This document shows, one piece after another, positions 1-11,805 of a stretch of 64,000 nt of DNA (positions within the stretch are counted from its first letter, which is position 1; the number at the start of each line of letters is the position of its first letter). The stretch covers positions 3,162,001-3,226,000 of the forward strand of contig JAHWDD010000006.1 of assembly GCA_023897205.1 (NCBI GenBank), in the 5' to 3' direction. Below the pieces are notes generated by a model. The model was not told the origin of the DNA. It saw only the letters and a program-made list of their open reading frames with translations, and made no database searches. Source of the stretch: Exophiala sp. HKRS030. Its lineage: Eukaryota; Ascomycota; Eurotiomycetes; Chaetothyriales; Herpotrichiellaceae. The position numbers were made by a program, and so were the translations under genes.

Positions 1-524
1 CCGCATTTGCTCGTGCGGAGAGGATTGCGCTTGTATTGGAAGACGAGGAGCACTGTGGTGGGAAGCTTAAATTGTTTGACGATAAAAAGACTTACTTCCA
101 GGTCGATGCAAGGTCGGACCCGGTGGTTCTCAGTGTCTTGCTCGAACTATCTGCCGCAAAGGCGGCGACTGATGCGGTGGATGAGGCGTTAATCAAGAAA
201 GTGACAAGTTATGCCCAGAAAGTGGCATATGCGGTCGAGCATCCACCACGAACCGAGATTGTTTACGGAATCAACTTCATCCCGAAAAGATACGAAGCAG
301 ACAACCGCGAGTTGGAAGAAGCTGTCATCGGCGAGAGCGCTATCCAAAAAGCTCTCAAGTTGGATCTGGATCAAGAGTTGACGCAGCAACTGAAGAAGAC
401 TTCTGAGGCACTAAAGGCAAAGATTTCGGAATTTGAACCACGCGTGCGCGAACAGGCGGCCGGAAATCCAAGAAGGGCACTCGAATTCTACGATCAGCTT
501 CAAGGAGCTGAGAAGTCATCGTGA
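1..524 (+). CDS. 3' end of an unrecognised protein-coding gene (5' truncated by window)
   Basis: An open frame enters from the left edge (first full codon at base 3) and ends at TGA 522-524, giving about 173 residues of C-terminus. No ATG is needed because the gene begins outside the window. The visible part is hydrophilic, with no membrane segment. Its last 90 residues are rich in Glu, Lys, Ala and Leu and look helical or coiled-coil (for example LTQQLKKTSEALKAKISEF). The conserved-looking stretch EHCGGKLKLFDDKKTYFQVD does not match a family I can name. Codon use resembles the neighbouring real genes, and the frame is far longer than its shadows. Function unknown. Confidence 0.7.
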   Translation, partial: AFARAERIALVLEDEEHCGGKLKLFDDKKTYFQVDARSDPVVLSVLLELSAAKAATDAVDEALIKKVTSYAQKVAYAVEHPPRTEIVYGINFIPKRYEADNRELEEAVIGESAIQKALKLDLDQELTQQLKKTSEALKAKISEFEPRVREQAAGNPRRALEFYDQLQGAEKSS

Positions 525-965
525 ACACCTAGAACTCAGACCAAGATGGAAGCTAGAGATCTAGAGCGCTACAATTGATGACTTTGTACAGTAGCTCGAT
601 ATTAGATCAGAAATTGTATACTACCTAGGTATTTGTTGATATTCAATTTTGCTGTGAATCTAGGATGCTCGTGGATGCTGAGATATTCTTGGGGTTGTTG
701 ATGTTTCGATTCAACCTGCCCTGCCTGGGCTAGTGGAGACATTGAAGTGTCGATCTACCAGTGCATGTTCACACTTCAAACCTCCAAAGGCTCAGGCAGC
801 CAACCCTGCTCAACCAGCATTCATCCTCCTCATCTAGCTTTTCTGACATCGCACGCTGTTTCCAGCGCACATTTGATGTCCTGACCTTCTTCCAGGCTGC
901 GCTCTTGCGCATTTCGAAACGCTGCCACCGCCCCGAACTAGATTGATTCATCCCCCTCAGCCGTC
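525..965. other. Intergenic, 441 bp
   Basis: This is the 3' flank of the gene at the left edge and the promoter/5' leader of the downstream SNARE gene. A pyrimidine-rich stretch at about 815-930 precedes the SNARE start, as is common in fungal promoters. I see no RNA gene or repeat. Confidence 0.5.
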
Positions 966-1861
966 ATGGCGAACCCTCAATCAGACGATCCTTTCCTAGA
1001 GGTTCAGAGGTACCACTTCCTGCTCGATACTTGTATCTAATCTTGTCTAACACTTTCATCGCCAACAGTGACGTTCAAATAACCCTAGCCACGACGCGAC
1101 ACCTGTTCTCCTCGTACCTCCGCATCCGCACTCTATCCACGTCACCCACATCGCCCGAACTCGCACAATCGCGCGCAGACCTTCAAACAAACCTCGAGAC
1201 CCTGACCGCCGACCTCGCCGACCTCCTCGAATCCGTCTCAGCTGTGGAATCCGACCCCTATCGCTTCGGCCTGGACGTCGCTGAAGTCCAGCGCCGCCGG
1301 CAATTCGTCAAGGATGTCGGCGACGAGGTCGAGAGTATGAGGCGGGAACTCAGCGGTGTCACCGGCGCCGGTGGAGAGAGCAATAACATAGCCGGAGGCG
1401 GAGGCACTGGATCTACTGGTTCCGGAGGTCAGAATCGAGGGCGTAGCGGCCGTCCCAACACCGCATCGAAGAACAACGGCGGTAGACTGCCTAACCCAGC
1501 GGCGTTTGAGGACCGTGACCATTCTCGGTCTTCGGATGATGACGATGATCCTTATGGTGCCTTTGAGGCGCAGCAGCAACAGGTCATGATGGCCGAGCAA
1601 GACGAGCAACTCGACGGCGTGTTTCAATCCGTCGGTGTCTTGAGAGGCCAGGCTGTCGATATGGGCCGTGAACTCGAGGAGCAAGGGCAATTGCTTGACG
1701 AGGTCGATGTGTTGGCTGATCGTGTTGGTGGGAAGTTACAGGTTGGTGTCAAGAAAGTAGGCGAGGTCATCAGGAGGAATGAGGATACTGTCAGCAGTTG
1801 CTGCATTGCCGTTTTGATTGTCGTCTTGGTTATATTACTCATTCTGGTCATTGTGCTGTGA
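966..1861 (+). CDS. TLG1: t-SNARE of the Tlg1/syntaxin-6 family
   Basis: Two exons, 966-1009 and 1069-1861, separated by a 59 bp intron with donor GTACCA, branch-like TCTAAC and acceptor CAG. The product is 278 aa. The ATG at 966 is chosen because exon 1 (MANPQSDDPFLEVQ) supplies the typical DPF-containing start of syntaxin-6 N-terminal domains; the in-frame ATG inside the intron is ignored. Residues 1-100 are helical and resemble that domain. A Gly/Ser/Asn-rich and acidic linker follows. The SNARE heptad region covers about residues 185-250 and includes the glutamine of ELEEQGQLLDEV as the likely zero layer. The last 20 residues form a C-terminal anchor. The family acts as a Q-SNARE in fusion of endosome-derived vesicles with the late Golgi. 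It is convergent with the NAP-family gene, 248 bp away. Confidence 0.85.
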
Positions 1862-2109
1862 TAGGCGGAGGGAATCTAGTGGGTGCACGATCCGGCAAGA
1901 AATTTCGAAGGGAACGTCAAGAACATCATCGTCGCAATGGCCATATATCTATCTGAGGCCGCCAACAGTCTCTGTGCGAGGTTGCCCTTCTCTATACAAG
2001 TGACAAAGCAGACGTTTCCTGCACGTCATCCACCAAACTCCGAAAAGACTTTTGGACGCAATCATTCCCATGGCATACTCATAATACACTCGCAATGAGA
2101 CGGCGAAGA

Positions 2110-3236
2110 TCAGGCCTTGCGCTGTTTCTTGCGTGGTCGATCCTCTGGCTCCACGGCCTCAACAAGTTCGGGCGCCTCTTCGTCGTCGGATGATCCTTCT
2201 CCATCGAACCCGTTGAAGCCCTCACCGTTGAAAGAAGCTTCATCTTGAGCAGACACTGCATGGCCATCAGTAAGGTGGTGGTGATGGTGGTCGCCATCGG
2301 CGCAACATGATGAGGACCCACTGAAATAATCCATTGCGTCCGACCATAACTCCTCGGCCAGGGTAATGGCAAGCTCTTCACCTGCAGGGAAGATTTCAAC
2401 TTCCAAGAGCTGGTCAACATCTTCCTCTTCGTCCTCTTCGTCATCGACGCCATTTTCGCCCTCACCATGGGCTTTCTTTGTGGCGTTGACAGCACCACGG
2501 AAACCAAACCAGTTGAAAAAACTGGGCTGGCTCTCTTCCTCATCGAGCTTGACTAATTTCTCCCGCAACTTCTCATGTTGCCACAAGGCTTCGCGGTCCA
2601 CGATTTCAATCTCCTTCTCTTCACCGCTCTTCAGCTTCAGGGCCTCTTCGGCTCTGTACAACTCGACGGCGGCATCGAGCGCTCCTTGTGTGAGGTCGTT
2701 CTTCTTGTTCTTGAACTTGATTGCCACGGGTTTGGAGATGAGACTTCCGGGACCGTCGTCTCTGGATCGATACTCGAATTCCTTGACTAATTTCTTGTCC
2801 TCGATGATGTTGTTGTCATCGAACTCGAACGTGAATCGGAGAGATCTGGGTTCTCCTTTGGTCTCGGATTCGATCTGATAACGTTCGACGGAGAAGCTCG
2901 TGATTGCGGAGACCAGTGGCAGGTCTTCGGGTGTGAGGAATTGTTGCAATTCTTGTGGCCCGTTTCCAAAGACGGTGGGCCAGAAATCGGGAACTTGCGA
3001 AAGGAGCGCTTGACGCCGTGTATACAGAGGCTTCAGGGCGTGTTCCTTGCGGCGCACTATTGTCGAAAAATGTTAATGTCAAACGGGATTTCATCTCAAA
3101 AGGACAAGCGCAAGCCAGCAAGCGCAAGATTAGGGAAAGCACTCTTACATGCGTCGAGCTCAACTTCAGCAAACGACTTCTCGAGATGTCCGAGGTCTTG
3201 AAAGATCTGGGCCACATCCTCTGCGGCGGCGGTCAT
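2110..3236 (-). CDS. Nucleosome assembly protein family (SET/Vps75-like histone chaperone)
   Basis: Two exons on the minus strand: 3149-3236 and 2110-3056, with a 92 bp intron (donor GTAAGA, acceptor TAG). The product is 344 aa. Exon 1 (MTAAAEDVAQIFQDLGHLEK) is needed because the second exon lacks an ATG and its start would cut the dimerisation helix. Residues 20-60 form the long backbone helix ending in RRKEHALKPLYTRRQALL. The earmuff domain follows, with PDFWPTVF, LRFTFEFDDN and SFFNWFGF as recognisable NAP-family blocks. An acidic tract (DDEEDEEEDVD), a short HHHHH run and a basic C-terminus (RPRKKQRKA), likely a nuclear localisation signal, complete it. Family members bind H3-H4 and H2A-H2B and act in chromatin assembly. 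SET versus Vps75 cannot be decided by eye. Confidence 0.8.
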
Positions 3237-6116
3237 GGTGATAAAAGGGCTAATGCGTTTGGTATTTCTGATAGATGTTTGAAACGAATCTAGATACTCT
3301 TGAAGAATATGTGTTTACAAGAAAGACAACTCCAGAGTTTTCTAAATCTGTCCAACCGGATAGTAGTTCACATTGACACTGCGTCGCACCGTTGCACAGG
3401 CTTATGTGGATGGCTGGTAGAAAAAAAAGATTGGGCATTGCGTCTCCAATTCTGGCGGTGGGCGGTGAAGGTGAGGGAAATCCTCGATGGATAGTATTAC
3501 GTTTATCCGATTCCGAAAGTTAGCACACACGAGTAAGTGACAACCTACAAGTCGATGGATATTGTTTTGGACGCTTTGCAATGTTGGAAAATGACCGTCA
3601 CCTTCTGCTGTAGTGATATTGGTTGTCAGATGATATCTTGCCGAAGAAGGCTCGCAGAAGAGAAGTGGTGCTGTTGAGTAGAACCTGGGCAACCATCGGA
3701 TTAGACGAAAATGCTCCGTGGTCTATGATAGTTCCACCACGACCGAGCACTCATAGAGAACTCGCGATGTTTTCTCTGCTGTGAGCAGAATGCAGTAAGT
3801 GCACGTTTAATCAAGCCTTCCAGGTCTGCGTGTTGATCTATGTTGATCTCGGCCAGCTGAGACAGCCATCCATGGTTAGGTATATTGAGGTTCATTACCT
3901 TTGGTTGGCCTGAAGGAGTGAGAGAACATCACATAATAGTTTATTATTGATCGGATGTGCGGCATGACAGTTGTCGAATCTGCTCAGGCCGTGTGGATCC
4001 TCGTGATCGACTCATGTCGACACGATCACCAACGGTCCACACGATGGGATCAACATTCATCAAAGCCCCGGCGCACAAACATTGATTGAATCCTAAATGT
4101 CAGATGTAGGATTAGTAGATATGCGATCCGATGTTGAGGATCGTCTGCCCACCTTATCCATTGTATCAAGCTGACAGATTTCACCATCGTTTGAGCGGTG
4201 GTTAGGGTTCGGAACTCTGCAAATGTGAGTACCTGAGTCATTGGTAACCCACTAGCCCAAATAGTCCTAGCCTTCAAGATCAGGCTCCTTTTTCGGAAAT
4301 GAGCAGCCCGAACTTTTTAAGGGTTTTCCCCCTGGACGGTTCAAACATGACGAGTTTGAAGAGTGTAGGAAGCCAGACGCCAGCACCGTCTTTGCCGAGT
4401 GTTCTGCAGGAGTTTCTTCATTCCCTGGAATGGCGACCTTCCAGGGTACCAGGCTATCGTAGCCGACTAACCGAATTGGTCACGGTAGTGAGAAATGTGC
4501 CAACCATCATGGACCAGGTTTTCTTGTTTTGTCTAGCGAGCCCAGCGACTAGGTGACCGGTGTAGGGTTCATATGCTGAGGAAGCTTCATTGCAGACTTT
4601 ATGCCCCGTGTGCGGAAATTCGGATGGCAGTGAACACTTCTGCGTCCGACGGCTAGTGTTCGTCAAGCCTCTGTAATACTCCAGAAGTCTGTAAGTTGCG
4701 GTTTCAGTCAGTTCGATTCATTCCCCGCCATAAGCGCAACTCGAATTTTGTCTTCCCGAGGTGCTTGCGCAACCGTTTGGCCTTTGGGTCGGTGGCTAAT
4801 TATGGTTTGAAGCCACAGATCACATGGCGCTCTGGGGTACATGCGGCGTCGAAACTGGCTGGTGTGTAAAAAGCTTGGTGCCCAGACTCGCTACAAAATT
4901 ACTGTTCACAGTACAGGTGCCCTCAGGGGTTTTTCTCTCGCGGGCTGGCAAAGCGAAACGGATGGATGTTCCTTGGACGTAGCGCCTCGCAAGTTGTACC
5001 TCTAGTCTTTTGTTTCTTTTCGCTATTTTCTTGCTTTCGGATCACGGCACGCTAGATTCGAATCAGGAAATTTGATCTTAGCTCCTTCTCTATTTCCAAC
5101 GTGGTCACTCGTGGTTTCCCCAGAAGGATTTGCACTAGTCTCAATGTGGTCAAGCTCCAGGCACCCGGCCCCTGGAACTTCCTTCCCTCTTGTTGGCTTT
5201 CCCGTCTTTCGACCTTTTGACTTACTTTCCCATATCCACTTTGTCTGAACCGCAACCGCTTCTCATCCCACCACCCTCTTCTTTTCCCATTGCTGACAGC
5301 TCAGCCTACCAGACGGAAATTGCCTTGTTGTCTATTTGCCCCGAGGTGGTGGTCGAAGCATTTACGACACCGCTGTCAATAAGCAATTCATCCGCGTTCA
5401 TAGTTTCGCCAGCCGGAAGGACGATCAGACATGTCCTTATGCATCATCCAGAACTTGACACGTACGGCATTATCAACACTGCACCGTGTTATTAGAGTTC
5501 CTTATCGTCCAGAGTCCAGCATTGCTCTCCTGCGCTGACACTCCGTACTAGGGGCAATGCGTCCAGGATTTTTGGTCTTGAGACTGCTTCACTTTAGCGA
5601 AATGCAACCTCCACCATCAGCCTCTTCATCGTGGCCAATCACATAACAGAATCCTGTTGGCATAACCGCCATTCTAACCATGGCACCTCATGGAGTTAGC
5701 AATCTAAAAAGTGCAACCCCAGAACTGATCCTTCCAGTGACAGCCAAGTCCTTCTTTGACAGCGGGTTCCAGGCTGTGGCATGATTTGGTCAGCAAGTCT
5801 GGGTTTCCACAGACTGAACCTAACAGTGGACCCTCGAGCCACCCGCAGGACTGACGCAAACTATGACCACAAACGTGGTATTCATATGACCCTTATATGC
5901 CTTGTGCTTTTGTATCTCAACTTTTCTTCACACTCTTTTTGTCCCTTGCCACCGACTTTCCTTCCATCACGGTCCTTCCTTTTTTCTTTGCGCCTGCGAG
6001 CAGTTTGCTTGCGTCCAATCCTTGCCTACGGGTATCAACGCCCAGTCACTCCTTTTTCGTAGTTTCAATTTCTACCTCATTTCTCTTTCTATGTCAAATC
6101 ATACTGTTCAATCAAA
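3237..6116. other. Intergenic, 2.9 kb
   Basis: No open frame here looks like a conserved protein; the longest (about 100 codons near 5190-5495 and 5897-6211) have no recognisable motif. The last 200 bp before 6117 are strongly pyrimidine-rich (CTTTTTTCTTTG and similar) and are probably the chitinase promoter and leader. One copy of the ACTCCGTAC word lies at about 5540. Confidence 0.5.
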
Positions 6117-8666
6117 ATGCATTTCATCAGGAATTTCGCCAGCTTGCTGGCTACAGCCACACTCATTACCACATCAACAGCATCGCCGATTTTAGAAACA
6201 AGAGTTGCTAGAAGAGCACCCACACAACCACAACTCGTCAGCTATTGGGGAAATGGGTTTGATCAGATCAGATTAGGGGACTTTTGTAAGAACACAACTT
6301 TGGATGTCATTCCCGTCGGCTTCGTCAACACATTCCCGGATGAAAAGGATGAGAATGGAAACCCCAAAAGATTCCCTGGAACCAACTATGCCAATGCATG
6401 TGGTGCTCCCTATTGGGTTGCTCCTGATGGAACAGAAACTAAAATGTTCACTACTTGTTGGCAAATTGAAGAGGATATTCCGAAATGCCAGGCACTAGGA
6501 AAGAAGATCGTTGCTTCAATTGGAGGTGATTCACCAGGTAACTTCATCGCCACACAGGAGTCGGCAAAAAACTTCGCCCAATTCTTATGGGGCTCATTTG
6601 GTCCCGCTCAGGATACTACCCAAACGCTCTTCCCTAGGCCATTCGGAACTAATGTTGTGGTGGATGGTTTTGATCTCGATATTGAGTCTTTCGGCCAGGG
6701 CGGTTTTGGTTATGCAGATCTGGTCACTGAGCTGAGAAGACTTGCTGGTCTTGCCAACAAGCCCATCATTATTTCAGCAGCACCACAATGTATCGTCCCC
6801 GACCCACACCTAGCTGATGCTATCGCCAACTCAATCATTGACTATGTTTGGGTTCAATACTACAACACGGAACAATGTTCGTCGAGATCTTTGTTCAGCT
6901 CTGGAAGCTTGGACAAATCTAAAGATGTCACATTTGGTTGGGCCAATTGGCTGAAGCAGAACTCCAAGAATCCCAATATCAAACTCTTCCTCGGAATCCC
7001 TGCGTCCCCTGCTGCTGCTGCACCCGGGTTCTATCTTAATCTTGTCGAAGCCACATCTCTAATCGAAGAATTCGCTTGCAACAATAACTATAAGGATATT
7101 TTCGGTGGTGTAATGCTGTGGGAAGCAACAGAATCTGCCAGGAATACTCAGGCAAACGGTTTGACCTTTGCCGATAACATTAAGGCTGCTTTTGGCAAAC
7201 TGTCGTGTGCCCCTGTACAGACTACTACGACCACAACCACGACGACTACAACTACAACCACCACCACATCGACAACTACAACGACGACAACGACTACCAC
7301 AGCTCCCACTACCACAACAACAACCACTACAACCACAACTACAACCGCACCCTCGACCACGACCACGACGACTACCACAGTCGCGCCATCAACCACTACC
7401 ACCACAACAACCACTTCAATTCCAACCACCGCCACAACTACCACTCATGATTTCCCACATCCTCCTCAAAGTACTACAACTACCACCACCACCACCACAA
7501 CAACAACAACGACTACAATTCCAACCACCACCACAACTAACGATCTCCCTCACCCTCCTCAAACTAGCACGACGAGCACCACTACCACAACAACAAGTCA
7601 TACGGCAGGTCCAATCGGCGGTAGTACGACAACAACTGGGGTCCCCGCTTCATCCACTACCACAACACACGACTTTCCCCACCCCCCTCAAACTACCAGC
7701 ACAACTACATCTAAGACAACCACAACCACGACCAGTCATGATTCTGGACCAGTCGAAGGATCTACCACCACAACCGCGCCTGTCCACTCCACAACCACCT
7801 TCAGCCATCCCAATGGTCCAGGCTCCTCTTTAACAACAACGACCACGACTTCTGTCGCAGGACCGGTAACCACGTCAAGTGAGATCAATCCATGGGAAGA
7901 TTGGTCGTCAACAACCACCAAATCAACCACTACCACCACCACCACCAAGAAACCTGTCGAGCCTGTCCAGACAAGTTCTGGCTATGCGTGGTCCGATTGG
8001 CTTTCCACAACCTCAACCACGAAGTCAGCAGATCCAGCTCACACATCGACCACAAGTGTCGATCAGCCCTGGGGTGATTGGATCTCAACGACTTCCAGCA
8101 AGCCTTTAGACCCTGCTAAAACCTCAACCACAAGTCTTGATCAGCCTTGGGGTGACTGGGTCCTGACAACGACTTCTACCAAGCCTGTGGCGCCTGTTAA
8201 AACTTCCTCCCACGACGATGTTCCTTGGCTCGATTGGGCAACGACAACCACGTCAAGCAAACCTGTTCAGCCTATCCACACATCAAGCGATTATACTTGG
8301 GGTGAATGGCAGTCAGTGACCACCACGAGCATCCCTGTCGCGCCGATCCATACCACCACAGATTCTGCCTATCCTTGGCTCGACTGGCCATTGACTAGTG
8401 CCGGCGTTAGCATCGTCACTACTGTAGCATCAGAACAAACTAGTGTCCATGTTGTGCCGATTGCACCGTCATCAACGAGTGTCTCACCGGCCGGTGCTGT
8501 TACCAGCGCACCATCAGTCCCTAAGCCAGTGACTCCCACTACGGCAACAGATGTCAAGCCTGCCGTCGCTACTTTCACAGGTGCCGCCGCTCACGCTGAG
8601 CTCCCAGGCACAATGATGAGTATCGCAGCATGTGTTGCCATTGCCGTTATTGGTGTTATATTTTAG
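6117..8666 (+). CDS. Secreted, GPI-anchored GH18 chitinase with Thr-rich stalk (class III type)
   Basis: Single exon, 849 aa. Residues 1-22 are a signal peptide (FASLLATATLITTSTAS), with a possible Kex2-type RR at 32-33. The GH18 barrel spans about residues 36-350 and contains the family motif DGFDLDIE at 183-190; Glu190 is the expected acid/base. VSYWGNG near residue 41 is typical of class III (plant/yeast type, as in S. cerevisiae Cts1) chitinases. A stalk of threonine runs (about 365-590) is interrupted by three HDFPHPPQ-like segments. Seven W-x-[DE]-W units follow at W593, 625, 652, 678, 704, 728 and 754, with a period of about 26 residues. The C-terminus (MSIAACVAIAVIGVIF after a small-residue stretch) is a GPI-attachment signal. 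Expected role: beta-1,4-GlcNAc hydrolysis in wall remodelling or cell separation at the cell surface. The CAN/ACN codon repetition makes long antisense and shifted frames that are not genes. Confidence 0.93.
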   Translation: MHFIRNFASLLATATLITTSTASPILETRVARRAPTQPQLVSYWGNGFDQIRLGDFCKNTTLDVIPVGFVNTFPDEKDENGNPKRFPGTNYANACGAPYWVAPDGTETKMFTTCWQIEEDIPKCQALGKKIVASIGGDSPGNFIATQESAKNFAQFLWGSFGPAQDTTQTLFPRPFGTNVVVDGFDLDIESFGQGGFGYADLVTELRRLAGLANKPIIISAAPQCIVPDPHLADAIANSIIDYVWVQYYNTEQCSSRSLFSSGSLDKSKDVTFGWANWLKQNSKNPNIKLFLGIPASPAAAAPGFYLNLVEATSLIEEFACNNNYKDIFGGVMLWEATESARNTQANGLTFADNIKAAFGKLSCAPVQTTTTTTTTTTTTTTTTSTTTTTTTTTTAPTTTTTTTTTTTTTAPSTTTTTTTTVAPSTTTTTTTTSIPTTATTTTHDFPHPPQSTTTTTTTTTTTTTTTIPTTTTTNDLPHPPQTSTTSTTTTTTSHTAGPIGGSTTTTGVPASSTTTTHDFPHPPQTTSTTTSKTTTTTTSHDSGPVEGSTTTTAPVHSTTTFSHPNGPGSSLTTTTTTSVAGPVTTSSEINPWEDWSSTTTKSTTTTTTTKKPVEPVQTSSGYAWSDWLSTTSTTKSADPAHTSTTSVDQPWGDWISTTSSKPLDPAKTSTTSLDQPWGDWVLTTTSTKPVAPVKTSSHDDVPWLDWATTTTSSKPVQPIHTSSDYTWGEWQSVTTTSIPVAPIHTTTDSAYPWLDWPLTSAGVSIVTTVASEQTSVHVVPIAPSSTSVSPAGAVTSAPSVPKPVTPTTATDVKPAVATFTGAAAHAELPGTMMSIAACVAIAVIGVIF

Positions 8667-10046
8667 GGTATGACCTGAGCATCCGCCACACCTTGAAGCA
8701 CGAGCAATACAGGGATGAAACGGTTGACTCTACAATTTGTTCCTCCCAAGGGATACTTTGAAAGTAGTCGAAGGGGTTTGATGTGATAATGATCTGACTT
8801 ATCCAGCTATAAAGGCTGCCAGCACAGCTCGGTGGATTGCTCCTTGATTTGTTTGGCTGTCGATCTATGTTGTATATGTTTTCCCATCTCGACCTTATCC
8901 CCATGTCTTGTATCGTATCTTCAGAGCATGTATCTCGAGACACGGCATCGGCTGCAGCATTGGAATGGACATTGCATAGCGTTATCTGTTTTGAAAAATT
9001 GACTTTTGCAACATTTTCTTTACTTCTGATCCGAGTAGGGGACGAATGGTGGTTCACCCTTAGTCGCTTGACTCCCTTCCTGAGCATCATGGTATGGCAC
9101 GGATCGACGACTCAAGCTCGCTGCACCATCATTTGACCCTCTCTATTTCGGCGTCTTGAGCCTCTCTCTGGATAGTCTTTTCCATTCCAAGCATTCCAGA
9201 TACGTATCTCTTCCTGTATGTATATATAGAGGAAATACAGAGCGGATGCCACCAATAACACGCGATTAGACGCCCGCGTACCCTTCACATGACTGAGACG
9301 CAGTGAATGAAATGAATGATTCACCAAATACCTAAGACCTTAAATACTATAAAAGGATAAAAGGATCCTGATTCCTGACGCATCAATACCTCGGAAGAAC
9401 AGAGAGCACACCGTGACGACGATGGAAGAGAACCGTGCCCTTGGCCCTCATATGTCATCATGGCCGCCTCGCCGGTGAGTTGATCGTCACTTCGGTTTCT
9501 CAAATCACCTCTTAAACGCAAGGACCAGTGCGGGTGTGGGAGGGCAAAAGGTCAGGGGTATGAGAGATGAGGAGTTAGATTACGTGCAGTGAACGTGGGC
9601 GTAGGCGTGGGCAGTGGCCCTGGGGCATCCAAGTGAGGTCATGATGCAGTCAAGGAGGAGAAGTGGACGGAGCGAACAATCGAGATCATCTTCGAGTGAT
9701 AGTAACAACACGGTTGAATTATGAATTTTCTGTGGCTTTTGGGCTTCCTCTGAGTAGGATTGACAGCTGTGCTTGTAAGATTGATGTTCTGTACGTCCTA
9801 GTATGCCACCCTCCCTCTCTCTCCTCTGCCTCTGAGACGTGTTCGTTGGGTCTGGACTTCGCGTTGTGAAAACTTGCGTTGCCGAACCTTGATCATAAGG
9901 ACATAATCCCATCCCAACCCATGGCGAGTGATGGTCGCAGTACTACTAAAACAAAGAATGATGGCGCATCTGAGGCAAAAGAATCATGTTCTCCAATCTG
10001 TCATGCTCGACATATACACATAAAAGTTTCATCACACATGCTGATC
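8667..10046. other. Intergenic, 1.4 kb, between convergent genes
   Basis: This is the 3' flank shared by the chitinase and the minus-strand MFS gene. Several 60-145 codon frames occur on both strands but overlap one another and show no motif. A TATATATAG stretch lies near 9222. Nothing else is supported. Confidence 0.45.
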
Positions 10047-11805
10047 TCAAGCCTTGGCAACGCGGTTGTGTTCCTGGATGTTGGGCAAGTCAGGGGAGAA
10101 AGTGTCGTTGAGATCGGCACTGACTCTACTGACAGACTCGCGACGCTCGTCGACAGCGAGGGCGGAAAGCGTGGCGCGGCGATCTTTCTCGTCCTTGAAC
10201 CCTCCCTCGGACGAGGAATCCACGAGCGCATCGAGATCTTTGGCCAGGTCCTCGTCATTGAGCATGACGGGGTTGAACGACAATGAACCACGGGGGACAA
10301 AGGTCGATGCCATCACCACAGCCATGAGCACGGTGAATTGCACGCCGGCGATGTTGCGGATTGCTTCGTGGATGTCGCCGCCGCGCGACCCGCCGGTCCG
10401 GTTGTACACGCTGTCGATGTAGCGGCCGAGAAGTGGCGATGCGATTGCGTATGTCACGATGTAGGTCGAGTACAAGAAGGCCATGACTGCCCCGAGTGCA
10501 GAGACGTTTCTCGTTTCGGCTTCGAGACGCGCGAGTGAGGCTTGGATGTATGCCGCGAGTGACACGTCGCCGGCAGCCCAGCCGAACGAGATCGGGATGA
10601 AGGTTCCGGCGACTCGCCATGCTTCGTTGACGTTTCCTCGCTGTGGGTACCAGTATGGAAGGTACCATACGATGAGGAGCATGAGTGAATCGAGGCGGAG
10701 CCAGGGCATGGGCGTTTGGATGAGGTTGGTGAAGAGGAAGACGAAGCCGGCGCCGAGAAGCTCACCGAAGTTGGAACCTCCGACCATACTAGGAAAAGGA
10801 AATTAGCAAGATGGGTGGAGTTTGTTTCGAGATTTGTACTTACATTTGAGACCAAGCAGAGTTGCCAAGATATCTTCGAGCAATTGCAGGGGCAATACCA
10901 TTTTCGAGGTATCTATGTCCGTACAAGGCGACGGAATAACCTGGAAGCAGCCACACGAATTTGCGAGAGCTAAAGATGATCTTTGCTCCTGTCCAGATTG
11001 AATCGAAGAAGAGGATGAAGCCCATAGCGACGGCCTTGAAATAATTGATATCTTCCTTCTCCAGAGCCGAGCTGGTGCTGTGATTGAGGTTGCTGACAAA
11101 GAACCAGACAATCGACGCGCAGGTGAAGAGGATCGGTGTGATGAGAAAAGACATGTTGTTGCCGAGTCGAGGAATGAGTGCTAGAGCTGTGCAAAAAGCA
11201 CCTCCAGTACCGGCGATTTCATAGAAAATGTGCACCAAAGCGTCCATACGTCGAAGCTTTTGCACATTTCCTCCGACAATGTCCCTGGGGATGACTCGGC
11301 GGATCAATTCCACCATGCCGTAGGCGATACCACTGATACAGTAGATGGGAATGATGCCATTGGGGTTGTAGGTGCCATAATATCCAAAATCGGAAGATCC
11401 ATTCTCTGCATCCCATCCACTGGGTTTGATGCGGCCGCCGGTGCCGGCATCAACAATCAATAGAATTGCCGTCATGACACCGAAAAGCAAGACGGCGCTG
11501 GATAGGACCAACTTGGTAGGCCACCGCTTGATGAGCGGCGCAATGAGAATGGAGCCAACACATTGAAAAGCCTGATTCAGACCGGTCAACAAACCTATGC
11601 GTTCAAAGGTGTTGTTGCGAGAGTTGTTGAGTTCGGCTTGGATATCGAACTTGTTGGTTGCCAAAGCGACAATTGAGCCGTTGAAGGCCTCGAGGCCGAA
11701 CTTGTACAGCATGATACCGAGGATGTAGACGGCGATGTTTCGCTTCTCCTCGCGCGTGAACATGGTCCATGTCTCCTTGACTCCGGATATCATCTTGGAA
11801 GCCAT
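10047..11805 (-). CDS. Major facilitator superfamily transporter, substrate unknown
   Basis: Two exons on the minus strand, 10844-11805 and 10047-10788, with a 55 bp intron (GTAAGT...CTAG). The splice is in phase 2 and forms ATT, giving SQIMVGGSNFGELLGAGFVF; the product is 567 aa. The ATG at 11805 starts MASKMISGVKETWTMF. About eleven or twelve hydrophobic segments can be traced, for example IAVYILGIMLYKFGLEAF, LVLSSAVLLFGVMTAILLIV, FLITPILFTCASIVWFFV, GAGFVFLFTNLI and FTVLMAVVMASTF. Between the halves are charged loops with RRVIPRDIVGG. The C-terminal 70 residues are cytosolic and acidic/Ser-rich. The fold is typical of fungal MFS proteins annotated only as general substrate transporters, so no substrate can be given. 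No adjacent biosynthetic genes suggest a cluster. Confidence 0.85.

Noticed and set aside
7148..7444. Antisense frame of Val runs opposite the chitinase stalk, and overlapping Pro/Gln and His/Asn/Tyr frames on the plus strand
   Set aside because: They are products of the ACN-codon repeats of the Thr-rich stalk read in other frames, not genes.
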